A stretch of DNA of 64,000 nucleotides, taken from assembly GCF_036381655.1 (NCBI RefSeq), contig NZ_DASVCJ010000006.1:186001-250000 (forward strand), written 5' to 3'. The notes beneath the pieces are model-generated. The model was not told where the DNA came from, made no database searches, and was given only the letters and a program-made list of their open reading frames with translations. This DNA comes from Ferrovibrio sp036381655. GTDB lineage: Bacteria; Pseudomonadota; Alphaproteobacteria; Ferrovibrionales; Ferrovibrionaceae. The translations under genes were made by a program, and so were the position numbers. This document shows, one piece after another, positions 45,270-54,195 of this stretch; the first letter of the stretch is position 1; the number at the start of each line of letters is the position of its first letter.

Positions 45270-46367
45270 CTATTCGACCTCGGCCTCGGCCTCGTAACGC
45301 GCCTCCAGGCCGTCCTTCAGCCGCATCACATAGGAGATCACGCCGGCGACCGCGCGGTAATGCTCGATCGGAATCGGATCGTCGAGTTCGACCTTGTACA
45401 GCGCGCGCGCCAGCGGCGGGTTCTCGACAATCGGCACCTTATGCTCGGCGGCAATCTCGCGGATGCGCCGGGCCAGCAGGTCGGCACCCTTGGCGACCAC
45501 GGTCGGCGCGCTCATCTTCTCGGCCTCGTATTTCAGCGCGACGGCAAAATGGGTCGGGTTGGTGACGACGACGCTGGCCTCGGGGACGGCGGCCATCATG
45601 CGCTTGCGCGAACGCTGCATGCGGATCTGGCGCAGCCGCGCCTTGATCATCGGATCGCCTTCCGTCTCCTTGTGCTCGTCCTTGACCTCCTGTTTGGTCA
45701 TGCGGAGGTTCTTCATGTAGCTGTAGCGCTGATAGAGATAGTCGGCTACGGCGACGACCATCATGATGCCGATCAGCGCGCCGAGCAGTTTCAGGATCGT
45801 ACGCAGGATCAACGGGATCATCACGACCAGATCGAGATCGACGAGCGTTTCCAGCGAATCGAGTTCCGGCCAGAGGATCGAGAACAGAACGATGCCGATG
45901 ACGCTGATCTTGGTGAGGTTCTTGACGAACTCGACCGCGCCCGTCATCGAGAAGATGCGCTTGAAGCCGGCGATCGGCGACAGCTTCGAGATGTCGGGCT
46001 TCAGGCGCTCGGCGCTGAAATGTGGCGGGTTCTGCAGCACGTTGCCGGCCAGGCTGAAAACCACGAACAGCCCGATCACCGGCGACAGCACGATGCCGAT
46101 ATTGGCGAACAGGTCCGTCGCCAGTCTGGTGAGGTGAGCGGGATCGATCGGAATCTGCTCCGGCTGCTCGAAGAACACCCGCAGCGAACCGACCACGCCG
46201 CGCCCCAGCGAGCCGCCCAGCATCCACGCGGCGATCAGGGCCGCGAGGAACATGAACCAATGACCGATTTCCTGCGAGCGGGCGATATTGCCCTTGTCGC
46301 GCGCATCGGCCAGCCGTTTGCCGGAAGGGTCTTCTGTTTTGGATTCCGGATCGGCGTCTTCAGCCAT
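45270..46367 (-). CDS. flhB: flagellar export gate protein FlhB
   Basis: 365 residues with four membrane segments (about 33-52, 92-110, 152-170, 183-212). The autocleavage site NPTH is at 270-273 in VVVTNPTHFAVALKY, followed by the cytoplasmic substrate-specificity domain ending ISYVMRLKDGL. FlhB switches export from rod/hook to filament proteins. GAGGATGG precedes the ATG. Follows fliR by 9 bp and precedes cckA by 2 bp in one operon. Confidence 0.97.
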   Translation of the reverse strand: MAEDADPESKTEDPSGKRLADARDKGNIARSQEIGHWFMFLAALIAAWMLGGSLGRGVVGSLRVFFEQPEQIPIDPAHLTRLATDLFANIGIVLSPVIGLFVVFSLAGNVLQNPPHFSAERLKPDISKLSPIAGFKRIFSMTGAVEFVKNLTKISVIGIVLFSILWPELDSLETLVDLDLVVMIPLILRTILKLLGALIGIMMVVAVADYLYQRYSYMKNLRMTKQEVKDEHKETEGDPMIKARLRQIRMQRSRKRMMAAVPEASVVVTNPTHFAVALKYEAEKMSAPTVVAKGADLLARRIREIAAEHKVPIVENPPLARALYKVELDDPIPIEHYRAVAGVISYVMRLKDGLEARYEAEAEVE

Positions 46368-46376
46368 ACGCCATCC

Positions 46377-47141
46377 TCAGCGCGGAGCGAGGAACTGCGA
46401 CATCTGTTCCTCGAAATGCCTGGTGAACGACAAGCCGATCGCCGTCAGCGACAGGCCGAGCAGGATCAGCGCCAGCGCGATCTGCGGCGCCTGCATGATG
46501 AAGAAAATCTGCAGCGTGGGCATCAGGCGGTTGAGCAATCCGAGCGCGACGTTGAAGACGATGCCGTAGACGATGAACGGCGCCGCGAATTTCGCCCCCA
46601 GGACGATGCTGCCGCTCACCACATGGGTTGCGACCTGGGCAAAATCGCCGAAGGAAGGCACCTGCGCCGGCGGAAACAGCGTGTAGCTGTCATAGGCCGC
46701 CTGCAGCGCCAGAAGATGCAGGTCGGTGACGAAAACCAGCGCGACGCCGAAAAGCACCAGGGCGCTGCTGACGAGCGCGCTTTGCGAGCCCTGGCTGGGA
46801 TCGAAGAATACGGCCGAGGACAGGCCCGCCTGCATGGCGATCACCGTGCCGGCGATATGCAGGGCCGAGAGGAACAGCCGCGCCATCAGCCCGAGCGCCA
46901 GGCCCAAACCGATCTCCGTGACGACCAGAACAGCCAGTTGCAGCGGCTGGGGCGGCAGCGGCGGCAGTTTCGCGCCGAGGATCGGCACGGTCAGTCCGGC
47001 GGTCAGCAGCGCGATCGTCAACCGCATGCGGGCGGGAATCGAGTTCTCGCCCACGCCCGGCAGCGACATCATCGCCGCCCCGAGGCGGCAGAAGATCAGT
47101 ATGAAGGCGTAGACATTCCCGGCGACGATGTCCTGCAGCAC
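46377..47141 (-). CDS. fliR: flagellar export gate protein FliR
   Basis: 254 residues, six membrane segments. ILIFCRLGAAMMSLPGVGENSIPARMRLTIALLTA, LGLALGLMARLFLSALHIAGTVIAMQAGLSSAVFFDPSQGSQSALVS and the C-terminal PFIVYGIVFNVALGLLNRLMPTLQIFFIMQAPQIALAL are characteristic. The start is GTG at 47141, 11 nt after the fliQ stop; upstream in-frame sequence overlaps fliQ and is spurious. FliR forms the spiral export-gate core with FliP and FliQ. Confidence 0.96.
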   Translation of the reverse strand: MLQDIVAGNVYAFILIFCRLGAAMMSLPGVGENSIPARMRLTIALLTAGLTVPILGAKLPPLPPQPLQLAVLVVTEIGLGLALGLMARLFLSALHIAGTVIAMQAGLSSAVFFDPSQGSQSALVSSALVLFGVALVFVTDLHLLALQAAYDSYTLFPPAQVPSFGDFAQVATHVVSGSIVLGAKFAAPFIVYGIVFNVALGLLNRLMPTLQIFFIMQAPQIALALILLGLSLTAIGLSFTRHFEEQMSQFLAPR

Positions 47142-47152
47142 CGCCCGCCCCG

Positions 47153-47419
47153 CTATTGCAGTCCGGCGATGCGCTGGGACAGCTGCTCCATGAAGCTCAC
47201 CATGGTGGAGATCATGAAGGGCATCGTGATCACCAGCGTGCCGAAGATCGCCAGGATTTTCGGCACGAAGGTCAGGGTCGGCTCCTGCAGCTGGGTCAGC
47301 GCCTGAAACAGGGAGATCAGCAGCCCGAGCACCAGGCTGACGATCATCGGCGGCCCTGCGATCTTGAGCAGCACCCAGATGGCATCGCGCATGACGTCTG
47401 TGACTTCGACGGCTGTCAT
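47153..47419 (-). CDS. fliQ: flagellar export gate protein FliQ
   Basis: 88 residues with two membrane segments: VLLKIAGPPMIVSLVLGLLISLFQALTQLQEPTLTFVPKILAIFGTLVITMPFMISTMVSF. The QALTQLQEPTLTFVPK loop is diagnostic. GGCGGAG precedes the ATG. First of the fliQ-fliR-flhB-cckA run. Confidence 0.97.
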   Translation of the reverse strand: MTAVEVTDVMRDAIWVLLKIAGPPMIVSLVLGLLISLFQALTQLQEPTLTFVPKILAIFGTLVITMPFMISTMVSFMEQLSQRIAGLQ

Positions 47420-47501
47420 CGACTCGTTCTCCGCCGCCGATAATAGCGGTTAATCGCGCCTTGCCCAATCATATGGGCCCGATGAAACGGGCCCGCGCAT
47501 A

Positions 47502-47801
47502 TTATATGGGCATACGAAGAATTTCCTGGTAGGCCGTGATAACGCGATCCCGCACCGCGACGACCGTATCCAGCGCCATTTCGGCATTGGAAACCGCCGT
47601 CACCACGCTGGTGATGTCGGCCTTGCCGGCCACCGCCTTGGCGGACTCGGCTTCCGCCTGGCGCGACGCCTCGACGGTATTCTGCAATGCTTCCTTCAGC
47701 AATTCGCCGAAGCCGCCGGCCGGCTTGACCTGTCCGGTGCCTGCCGTGCCGACCGAACCGGCGACGCCCTGCAGCGGATTAGCGATGCGTAGATCGGCCA
47801 T
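47502..47801 (-). CDS. fliE: flagellar hook-basal body protein FliE
   Basis: 99 residues. C-terminal DITSVVTAVSNAEMALDTVVAVRDRVITAYQEILRMPI is the FliE signature (VMMASEKASLxLQxxVxVRNKLVxAYQEIMRMQI type). The middle has FGELLKEALQNTVEASRQAE. It joins the MS ring to the rod. Starts behind GGGAGATTAGGAC and follows flgC by 17 bp. Confidence 0.96.
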   Translation of the reverse strand: MADLRIANPLQGVAGSVGTAGTGQVKPAGGFGELLKEALQNTVEASRQAEAESAKAVAGKADITSVVTAVSNAEMALDTVVAVRDRVITAYQEILRMPI

Positions 47802-47818
47802 GTCCTAATCTCCCGCCA

Positions 47819-48229
47819 TCAGTTGCGCAGAAGATCGATGGTGCGATTGATCATCTGCTTTGCCGCGTCGACGACATTCAGATTCGCCTCGTAGCTGCGC
47901 TGGGCCTCGCGCATGTCGGCCATCTCGATGACCGGATGCACATTCGGCATCTTCACATAGCCATCGGCATTGGCCGCCGGGTGGCCGGGATCGTATTTCA
48001 GTTCGAAATCCGAGCGATCCGTGGTCGGCTTCTGCGCCTCGACCAGCCGGGCGCCGGTGGCGCGATCGAGTTCCGTCTTGAAGCTGACCACCTTGCGCCG
48101 ATACGGATCGCCGCCGGGCGCCTTCGCCAGCGAGTCGGCATTGGCCAGATTCTCGGAAATCACCTTCAGGCGCTCGCCCTGGGCCCGCATGCCCGAGGCG
48201 GAGATTTTCATCGCGTCCTTGAGATCCAT
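47819..48229 (-). CDS. flgC: flagellar proximal rod protein FlgC
   Basis: 136 residues. N-terminal rod motif MKISASGMRAQGERLKVISENLANADS and C-terminal YVKMPNVHPVIEMADMREAQRSYEANLNVVDAAKQMINRTIDLL are characteristic. Proximal rod component; 23 bp from flgB, in the flgB-flgC-fliE operon. Confidence 0.97.
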   Translation of the reverse strand: MDLKDAMKISASGMRAQGERLKVISENLANADSLAKAPGGDPYRRKVVSFKTELDRATGARLVEAQKPTTDRSDFELKYDPGHPAANADGYVKMPNVHPVIEMADMREAQRSYEANLNVVDAAKQMINRTIDLLRN

Positions 48230-48252
48230 CGCCTATTCCTCGCCGCCTGAGC

Positions 48253-48675
48253 CTAGCCGCCCTGACCGCGGCCGAGCGCCTTGCGCAACATGCCGATCTG
48301 CTTGCGGTAGAGGCTGGTCATCAGATTGTGGTCAGCCTGGGTTTCCGCCACGTTCATCATCTGCTGTTCCAGATTGACGCCATTGCCGTCCGGCGCCGTT
48401 TCGTAGGTCTTGCTGCGCGTGACCCGCCACTTGCCGCCATCGCCGCTGGAAAAGCCGCCGAGATGACCCGGCTGGGTCACGCGGGCGGTGATCCCGAGTT
48501 GCGTTCCGTTCGGCCCTTTGAGGAGGTCGCCGAAGCTGACCTGCTTCAGATCCTTCGGCTTGTAGCCGGGAGTGTCGGCATTGGCGATGTTTTCCGCCAG
48601 GACACGTTCACGTTCGCCGAGCCATTCCATGCGCTCGGTGATCGCCTTCAACAGTCCGATACTGTTAAGATCCAT
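48253..48675 (-). CDS. flgB: flagellar proximal rod protein FlgB
   Basis: 140 residues from the ATG at 48675 (MDLNSIGLLKAITERMEWLGERERVLAENIANADTPGYKPKDLKQ); the NIANADTPGYKxKDL stretch is the FlgB signature and LEQQMMNVAETQADHNLMTSLYRKQIGMLRKAL the conserved C-terminus. A start seven codons upstream is possible. First gene of flgB-flgC-fliE. Confidence 0.96.
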   Translation of the reverse strand: MDLNSIGLLKAITERMEWLGERERVLAENIANADTPGYKPKDLKQVSFGDLLKGPNGTQLGITARVTQPGHLGGFSSGDGGKWRVTRSKTYETAPDGNGVNLEQQMMNVAETQADHNLMTSLYRKQIGMLRKALGRGQGG

Positions 48676-48839
48676 GCCCAATACCCCGTCCGTCATTCCA
48701 CGGGCGTCAAGCCCAAGAGCGGACCGCCAGCCGCCCCTGCGGGCGGCTTCTGCCTGTGGATCGCAGGGTGGTCCCTAGCCGTAAAGATTCGGTTAACCCG
48801 GCCGGGTGATAAGATGGTTACCGATATTCCGGAGCCGTC

Positions 48840-49136
48840 ATGGCCGAGTCCCCCATGTCACGAAAGCCCCCGCCCCGCCCTAAGGCCGTGGCATTGCGCT
48901 ACGATCCCGTCCGCGAAGAGGCACCTCGGGTAGTGGCCAGCGGCCAGGGCTTCATCGCCGACCAGATCGTGCGCATCGCCCTGGATAACGGCATCACGGT
49001 GCGACAGGATTCCGACCTGGTGGAAATCCTGTCCAAGCTGGATATCGACTCCCTGATCCCGCTGGAGGCTTTCGCCGCCGTAGCCGAAATCCTCAGCTAC
49101 ATCTACCGCTCCCAGGGCAAGGCGCCGCCGGAATGA
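48840..49136 (+). CDS. FlhB C-terminal-domain homologue (FlhX-like)
   Basis: 98 residues that match only the cytoplasmic C-terminal half of FlhB after the NPTH site: AVALRYDPVREEAPRVVASGQGFIADQIVRIALDNGITVRQDSDLVEILSKLDIDSLIPLEAFAAVAEILSYIYRSQ. Compare ALKYEAEKMSAPTVVAKGADLLARRIREIA in FlhB. Such FlhX proteins can replace the cleaved FlhB fragment in some bacteria. It precedes fliO-fliP by 80 bp and is transcribed with them. Confidence 0.9.
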   Translation: MAESPMSRKPPPRPKAVALRYDPVREEAPRVVASGQGFIADQIVRIALDNGITVRQDSDLVEILSKLDIDSLIPLEAFAAVAEILSYIYRSQGKAPPE

Positions 49137-49216
49137 GCCCCCGCTATCGACAGATCGTTCCGGCTTGACCCGACTCGGCAGCAACTTCCAAAGTAAACTA
49201 TAGGCACGGGCTGGGT

Positions 49217-49561
49217 ATGGACACCATTGACTTCACCAAAATAGCGCTGGCCTTCGGCGGCCTGCTCGTTCTGCTCGGCCTGTTCTATTTCGGCATGCGG
49301 CTTCTGTCGGGCTCCGGACGGTTTGGCGGCCGCTGGCGTCCCGGCCAGCGCATCGGCGTGATCGAGACCATGCCGGTCGATGGCTCGCGGCGCCTGGTTC
49401 TGGTCCGCCGTGACGATACCGAACACCTGCTGCTGCTGGGCAGCGATGGCGACCTTGTGATTGAAACCGGCATTGTCGCGCCGCCACCGCAAGAGCCGGA
49501 CATGCCCGGCCCCATCACATGGCCCACGCTGCATATGCCGGGACGCAATCGCGATGCGTGA
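49217..49561 (+). CDS. fliO: flagellar biosynthesis protein FliO
   Basis: 114 residues: one membrane segment (IALAFGGLLVLLGLFYFGMRLL, about 8-29) and a cytoplasmic part GRFGGRWRPGQRIGVIETMPVDGSRRLVLVRRDDTEHLLLLG, the FliO pattern. It helps FliP assemble. Overlaps the fliP start by 8 nt. Confidence 0.92.
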   Translation: MDTIDFTKIALAFGGLLVLLGLFYFGMRLLSGSGRFGGRWRPGQRIGVIETMPVDGSRRLVLVRRDDTEHLLLLGSDGDLVIETGIVAPPPQEPDMPGPITWPTLHMPGRNRDA

Positions 49562-50333
49562 CAGGATTTGCCGTTGGCCCCGGCATTGGATCGGCGCGGC
49601 ATCGGTTGCTGCCGTTGTCCTGCTGATCGCCCTGATCCTGCCGCTGCCCGCCTGGGCCCAGTCGGTCACCATCGATCTGGGCCAGGGCGGCGGCACGCTC
49701 ACCGGCCGGGTCATCCAGCTCATCGCGCTGACCACCGTCCTCGCGCTGGCGCCGTCCATCCTCATCGTCATCACCAGCTTCGTGCGGATCGTGGTCGTCC
49801 TGTCGCTGTTGCGCAGCGCCATGGGCACGCAGACGACACCGCCGAACAGCGTGCTGATCAGCCTGGCGCTGTTTCTCACCTTCTTCATCATGCAGCCGGC
49901 CTTCGAGCGGGCCTATAACGAGGGCATTCAGCCGCTGATCAACGAGCAGATCGACGAAGCGACCGCCTTCGATCGCACCATGGCGCCGTTCCACGAATTC
50001 ATGCGCAGCCAGGTGCGCGAGAAGGACCTTGCGCTGTTCTCCGGGTTCGCCAACCTGCCGCCGCCGGCCCGGCCGGAGGATATTTCGCTGCGCGTGCTGA
50101 TCCCGGCCTTCATGATCAGCGAACTCAAGCGCGCTTTCGAGATCGGCTTCCTGCTCTTCATCCCCTTTATCGTGGTCGACATGGTCGTCGCCTCGGTGCT
50201 GATGTCCATGGGCATGATGATGCTGCCGCCAGTGATCATCTCGCTGCCGTTCAAGCTGATCTTCTTCGTGCTGGTGGACGGCTGGAACCTCGTCTGCGCC
50301 GCCCTGGTGCAGAGCTTCCTCGGCGCCCACTGA
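49554..50333 (+). CDS. fliP: flagellar export gate protein FliP
   Basis: 259 residues. N-terminal signal sequence (residues about 12-32), then IQLIALTTVLALAPSILIVITSFVRIVVVLSLLRSAMGTQTTPPNSVLISLALFLTFFIMQP, PEDISLRVLIPAFMISELKRAFEIGFLLFIPFIVVDMVVASVLMSMGMMMLPPV and VDGWNLVCAALVQSF. All FliP signatures are present. The ATG at 49554 overlaps fliO. It is the main gate subunit. Confidence 0.98.
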   Translation: MRDRICRWPRHWIGAASVAAVVLLIALILPLPAWAQSVTIDLGQGGGTLTGRVIQLIALTTVLALAPSILIVITSFVRIVVVLSLLRSAMGTQTTPPNSVLISLALFLTFFIMQPAFERAYNEGIQPLINEQIDEATAFDRTMAPFHEFMRSQVREKDLALFSGFANLPPPARPEDISLRVLIPAFMISELKRAFEIGFLLFIPFIVVDMVVASVLMSMGMMMLPPVIISLPFKLIFFVLVDGWNLVCAALVQSFLGAH

Positions 50334-50349
50334 CGCCGAGCGGCGTCAG
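50329..50349. other. convergent hairpin spanning two stop codons
   Basis: CTGACGCCG-AG-CGGCGTCAG is a perfect inverted repeat. The fliP TGA lies in the left arm and the stop of the convergent TPR gene in the right arm. No T-run follows on either strand, so termination is uncertain. Confidence 0.5.
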
Positions 50350-53300
50350 TTGATCGCGCTCAGGCCGCCCTTGGCGACCCGGTCGCGATAGCGGCTCATG
50401 AAGGCTTCGTACTGGCCGATCTGGGCGATGGTGGCGGCCATTTCCCGCGGATCGCCATTGGCGCGGTTGATCGTGCTGGCCACGGCCGTGAAGGCGGCCG
50501 CATCGGGCGTGTCGCGGAACTTGGCTTCGTATTTGTGATACAGCTCGTCCAGCGCCGCCGTATCGTTGCTGAGCGAATAGGCGACAGCGAGCTGCAGAGC
50601 GAGTTTCCTTTGATCGGCCGAAAGCGGCCCGGCATCGGCGGCGCCATTGCCGAGAATCTGGGTGGCGACGCGGGCAAAGGCCGGCCAGTCCTTGGCGCGC
50701 CAGTACAGATCGGCGCGCAGGTTCCTCGCTTCCGTGCCTTCGTCCTGGCCGAGCAGATTCAATGCTTCGGCAAAGCGATCGAGATCGCCCAGGGCCCGGA
50801 CCTGAAGCAGGCGCCGCTCCTCGGCGACGGCAGGAGAAAGGTTGGCCGCCTGCGTATCCTGCAAGGCCTTGAGCGCGCCATCGGGATTGTGATCCAGCAG
50901 ATGGACGACCGCCAGCCGGGCGCCGGCCTTGGCGCGGTCTTCGCCGCGCAGGCGGTACTTGATCTGGTGCTCGAGCAGCTCGGCGGCACGGTTGAGCAGA
51001 TCGACCGAGACGAGACGATCCGCCAGCTTGCCGATGATCTCGTCGCCTTCCGGTCCCGGCGGGGTCAACTCGCGGTAATCGTAGAACAGCGCCAGCGCCG
51101 CCAAGGGCGGCAGTGACTGGGCGCCGCCATCGAGAAAGAGTTTGGTGAACTCGTCGCTCATCTGCTTGTTCAGCAGCGGGATATCCGGCGATTTCGGGAA
51201 ATATTTGACCACCTGACGGAAGGTCGTGATGCCGCTGCGCAAGTCTCCGACCGCGAACTGCAATTCGCCCAGGCGGCGCAGCAGATTGAATTCATAGGGG
51301 CCGCCTCGCCAGGCGAAGCGCAGCTTGTCCAGCCGCTCGATCGCCTGTGCCGTATCGATCAGCTTGCGCGACAGCATCAGCTCGGTCTTGGCGAATTCGG
51401 CCAAGGCGCGGGCGCGCCGATCGCCGCTGGCCGAGGCGAGGTCGAAATAGCGGATCGCCTCTTCCGGCTTGTTGGTCGCCTCGGCCAGCATGCCGCGCAC
51501 ATAATTGGCCTCGGCCGCCAGTCCGGGCGTGAGGCTGTCGCCCTGCAGCGCCTGCATCTCCGCCGTCGCCGCCGCGACATCGCCGCCAGCGAGCCAGGCG
51601 CGCGCCATGGTCAGGCGCAGCGGCGCGCGCAGATCGGCCGGAAACCGCGCGACGGCGGCCCCGGCCAGCGAAAAAGCGCGGCGGGCGGCGGGCCAGTCAT
51701 AGCGCTCTCCCGCCAGTGCACCGCGATAGGCAAGGACATCCGGGTCGTCGTCGAAGATCTTGGAATCGAGATCGTTCGCCGCGTCGTCGAGCCGGCCAAG
51801 CCCCAGATTGGCGATGCCGCGCAGCGCCCGGTACAGCTTGTCGCGCTCAAGATCGGGCTGCTCCGCCCGCGCCCTGGCCAACACGCCCAGGGTTTCCGGT
51901 TCCATGTGATGCGCAGCGAAAAATTCCGCCAGCGCAATGCGCGCCGCCTGGCGCTGTCCCGGCGGGGCCACCGCCACGCGATGCAGCAGATTCTCCTTCT
52001 GCTCGCGGAAATCCTTGCCCTCGACATTGCGCCATTCGGCGAATCTGAGGATTTCGGTGACGCCGCTGCGCGGATCGGCGCCGCGCGGCGCCGACAGCGA
52101 CAGGCCGTTCGGCGTGCCGATCTCCACGCCGCGCGGAAAGCGCCGGATGTCGAGATTGTCGGCATGCGGCTCGATGGCGAAACCCTGGAAGCTGGGCAGC
52201 ACGCTGAGTTCGATGAAATCGCGCTGGCCCGGAACGCCGCCATTCGCGCCGGCATAAGGCAGAACGGTGATCACATCGCCGGTATCGGGGTCCTGCACCT
52301 GCACCTGCGGCGACGGATCGTTGGCGGCGAAGAACAGCTTGGCGCCGCCATCGGCATCGAGCTGGCGGCGCACGTCGATCGCCTGACTGTGGCTGACCGG
52401 AGCCGGATCGGTACCGGCAGGGGCGCCCTCTTTCGGCACCAGGTCCGATGGGGCGACGGTATTGATGGCAACCTGCCAACCGGCATTGCGGCGGGTGAAA
52501 TTCGCCGTGGTGCCGCTGGGAACGGCGAGCCGAAGCACCGTCAGACCCGGCATCGGCAACTGCTCCACCCCGTTGATCGCGCCATTCCAGTCGCGTGTGG
52601 TGATGGGCCGCAGATCGATGACGGCCGGACGGTCGAAGACGAGCCAGAGATAGCCGTTGCGCTGAAACGCTGCCGCACCAACCGGCCGGGTCCAGGGAAA
52701 ATGCAGCAGCGGCCCGGTCCGGGTGGAATCGACGCCCGGCACCAGCGGCTCGCCGGCGATCGGCCCGGTCGGCGGCGCAGGCATGAAGGTGCCGAGAGCG
52801 GCCGTCTGGACCGGCTCGATGGGCGCAGCGGCCGGCACGCCATTCTGCGGCGCAGCCGCTTTGGCGGATCCGGAGGCCGTCGAGGATGCAGCGGGTGCCG
52901 GCTTGGCCTGGTTCTCGGCAGGCTTGGGCGCCGGCGGCGCTTTGGCCGCTTCTTCGGCCTTGGGCGGAGTCTGCGGCTTCGGCTGGGCCGCAGCCTTGTC
53001 GTCGGCCTTCGGCCTGGCCTCGGCCATCTTCGGCTCGGCCATCTTCGGCTCGGCCATCTTTGGCCCGGCGGCTGGCTTTGGCTCGGTCGGCTTGGCTTCG
53101 GGGCTGTCGGCCTTGGCGGCTTTGGTTTCGCGAGGTTGCGCGACGTCGAGCACGATCTTCGTACCGTCGCGCCAGGATTTGATCGTGGCCTCGTCCGGCA
53201 TGCCGAACGTTACGATGCTCGCGCCGCCTTCGATGCGCGCCGACAAACCGCTAATGCCGCGCGGCGGAAAATCCGGCAAGCGGCCAAGATCGACCGGCGT

Positions 53301-53672
53301 GGGGTTGGCGAAACGCACGGTCGCCTTCCCGCCCTCGGCCGAGACGGAAAATTCGACCCGCTCGGGCCAGTCGAATACCAGCCGCGTGAAGGTCGGATGA
53401 TCGCCGGCGCGCAGGCGTATCGGCGCGGCGGCCGGGCTGGCTGGCGGCGGCTTCGTTACGGCCTGCGCGGGAGCAGCCGTCGGCGCGGGCGGCCGGGCGG
53501 GGCTGGCCTTGCCGGCACCCAGCGGCGGCGTATTGATCTGCGGTGTCTGGGCCAGAGTTTGAGCCGGCAAGAACAGCAAACCGCACATTCCCGCCACTGC
53601 GATGGCGGGACCGATGCCGCGGCGGCCCGGCTTTTTCGCGGCCGCAGAGAGCGTTGTATGGCTGTCTGTCAT
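50346..53672 (-). CDS. AMIN-like domain and TPR repeat protein of the flagellar cluster
   Basis: 1,108 residues. A signal peptide (AIAVAGMCGLLFLPAQTLAQ, about residues 22-42), an AMIN-like beta domain (about 85-180, TFTRLVFDWPERVEFSV...GLSARIEGGASIVTFG), an Ala/Pro/Lys linker with KMAEP repeats (about 190-290), a second beta domain (about 320-410), then about 500 residues of TPR-like helices (for example RYDWPAARRAFSLAGAAVARFP, AIRYFDLASASGDRRARALAEFAKTEL). It is probably periplasmic and peptidoglycan-linked; homologues sit in flagellar loci of Rhodospirillales. Convergent with fliP. Function unknown, no known flagellar part of this size fits. Confidence 0.8.
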   Translation of the reverse strand: MTDSHTTLSAAAKKPGRRGIGPAIAVAGMCGLLFLPAQTLAQTPQINTPPLGAGKASPARPPAPTAAPAQAVTKPPPASPAAAPIRLRAGDHPTFTRLVFDWPERVEFSVSAEGGKATVRFANPTPVDLGRLPDFPPRGISGLSARIEGGASIVTFGMPDEATIKSWRDGTKIVLDVAQPRETKAAKADSPEAKPTEPKPAAGPKMAEPKMAEPKMAEARPKADDKAAAQPKPQTPPKAEEAAKAPPAPKPAENQAKPAPAASSTASGSAKAAAPQNGVPAAAPIEPVQTAALGTFMPAPPTGPIAGEPLVPGVDSTRTGPLLHFPWTRPVGAAAFQRNGYLWLVFDRPAVIDLRPITTRDWNGAINGVEQLPMPGLTVLRLAVPSGTTANFTRRNAGWQVAINTVAPSDLVPKEGAPAGTDPAPVSHSQAIDVRRQLDADGGAKLFFAANDPSPQVQVQDPDTGDVITVLPYAGANGGVPGQRDFIELSVLPSFQGFAIEPHADNLDIRRFPRGVEIGTPNGLSLSAPRGADPRSGVTEILRFAEWRNVEGKDFREQKENLLHRVAVAPPGQRQAARIALAEFFAAHHMEPETLGVLARARAEQPDLERDKLYRALRGIANLGLGRLDDAANDLDSKIFDDDPDVLAYRGALAGERYDWPAARRAFSLAGAAVARFPADLRAPLRLTMARAWLAGGDVAAATAEMQALQGDSLTPGLAAEANYVRGMLAEATNKPEEAIRYFDLASASGDRRARALAEFAKTELMLSRKLIDTAQAIERLDKLRFAWRGGPYEFNLLRRLGELQFAVGDLRSGITTFRQVVKYFPKSPDIPLLNKQMSDEFTKLFLDGGAQSLPPLAALALFYDYRELTPPGPEGDEIIGKLADRLVSVDLLNRAAELLEHQIKYRLRGEDRAKAGARLAVVHLLDHNPDGALKALQDTQAANLSPAVAEERRLLQVRALGDLDRFAEALNLLGQDEGTEARNLRADLYWRAKDWPAFARVATQILGNGAADAGPLSADQRKLALQLAVAYSLSNDTAALDELYHKYEAKFRDTPDAAAFTAVASTINRANGDPREMAATIAQIGQYEAFMSRYRDRVAKGGLSAIN

Positions 53673-53777
53673 ACTCCCTGCTACTCGCGTCGAAATCTCA
53701 CTGCTTGGGCAGATTATAGGGGTATGGCAGCATAGGATGATACGGTTAACGGATTGTTTTACCGACGCAACCGATGC

Positions 53778-54191
53778 TCAAAACGGCCCCAGCACCGCAG
53801 CCAGCCTGCTTTTCAGCAGGGCCGTGTCAAAGGGTTTGGCGATATACCCGTCCACCCCCAGCCGCTTGGCGGCCATGATGTTTTCCGGCCGGGCTTCGGC
53901 AGTAACCATGATGAAGGGCACCGTTCTCGTCTCCGGGGCCTGCCGCACGGCGCGCAGGAAAGCCAGGCCGTCCATCGGGGCCATATTCCAGTCCGACAGA
54001 ATCACACCGTACCGTTTCTGCCCCAGCATGGTCAGAGCGCTGACCGGATCGTCGATGGTATCGATGTCCTGAAAGCCGATCTGGCGCAAACGGGCGGCGA
54101 TGACCGCCCGCATGGTGCGATGATCATCCACCACGAGAACCGGAAGCGAGAGGATTGCCGCCGAACCGCGTATCGACGCTGCGACCGGCAC
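53778..54191 (-). CDS. CheY-like single-domain response regulator
   Basis: 137 residues: acidic pair Asp22-Asp23, phospho-acceptor Asp67 in VILSDWNMAPMDGL, Thr97 in IMVTAEA and Lys119 in YIAKPFD, all receiver landmarks. The NMAPMDGLAFLRAVR segment is closest to chemotaxis CheY. Encoded 4 bp after the DUF1217 gene and so likely in its operon, which suggests a motility role. Confidence 0.9.
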   Translation of the reverse strand: MPVAASIRGSAAILSLPVLVVDDHRTMRAVIAARLRQIGFQDIDTIDDPVSALTMLGQKRYGVILSDWNMAPMDGLAFLRAVRQAPETRTVPFIMVTAEARPENIMAAKRLGVDGYIAKPFDTALLKSRLAAVLGPF

Positions 54192-54195
54192 CGGG

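Noticed and set aside
43027..45297. 756-residue open frame on the plus strand
   Set aside because: Antisense to the CckA-like gene.
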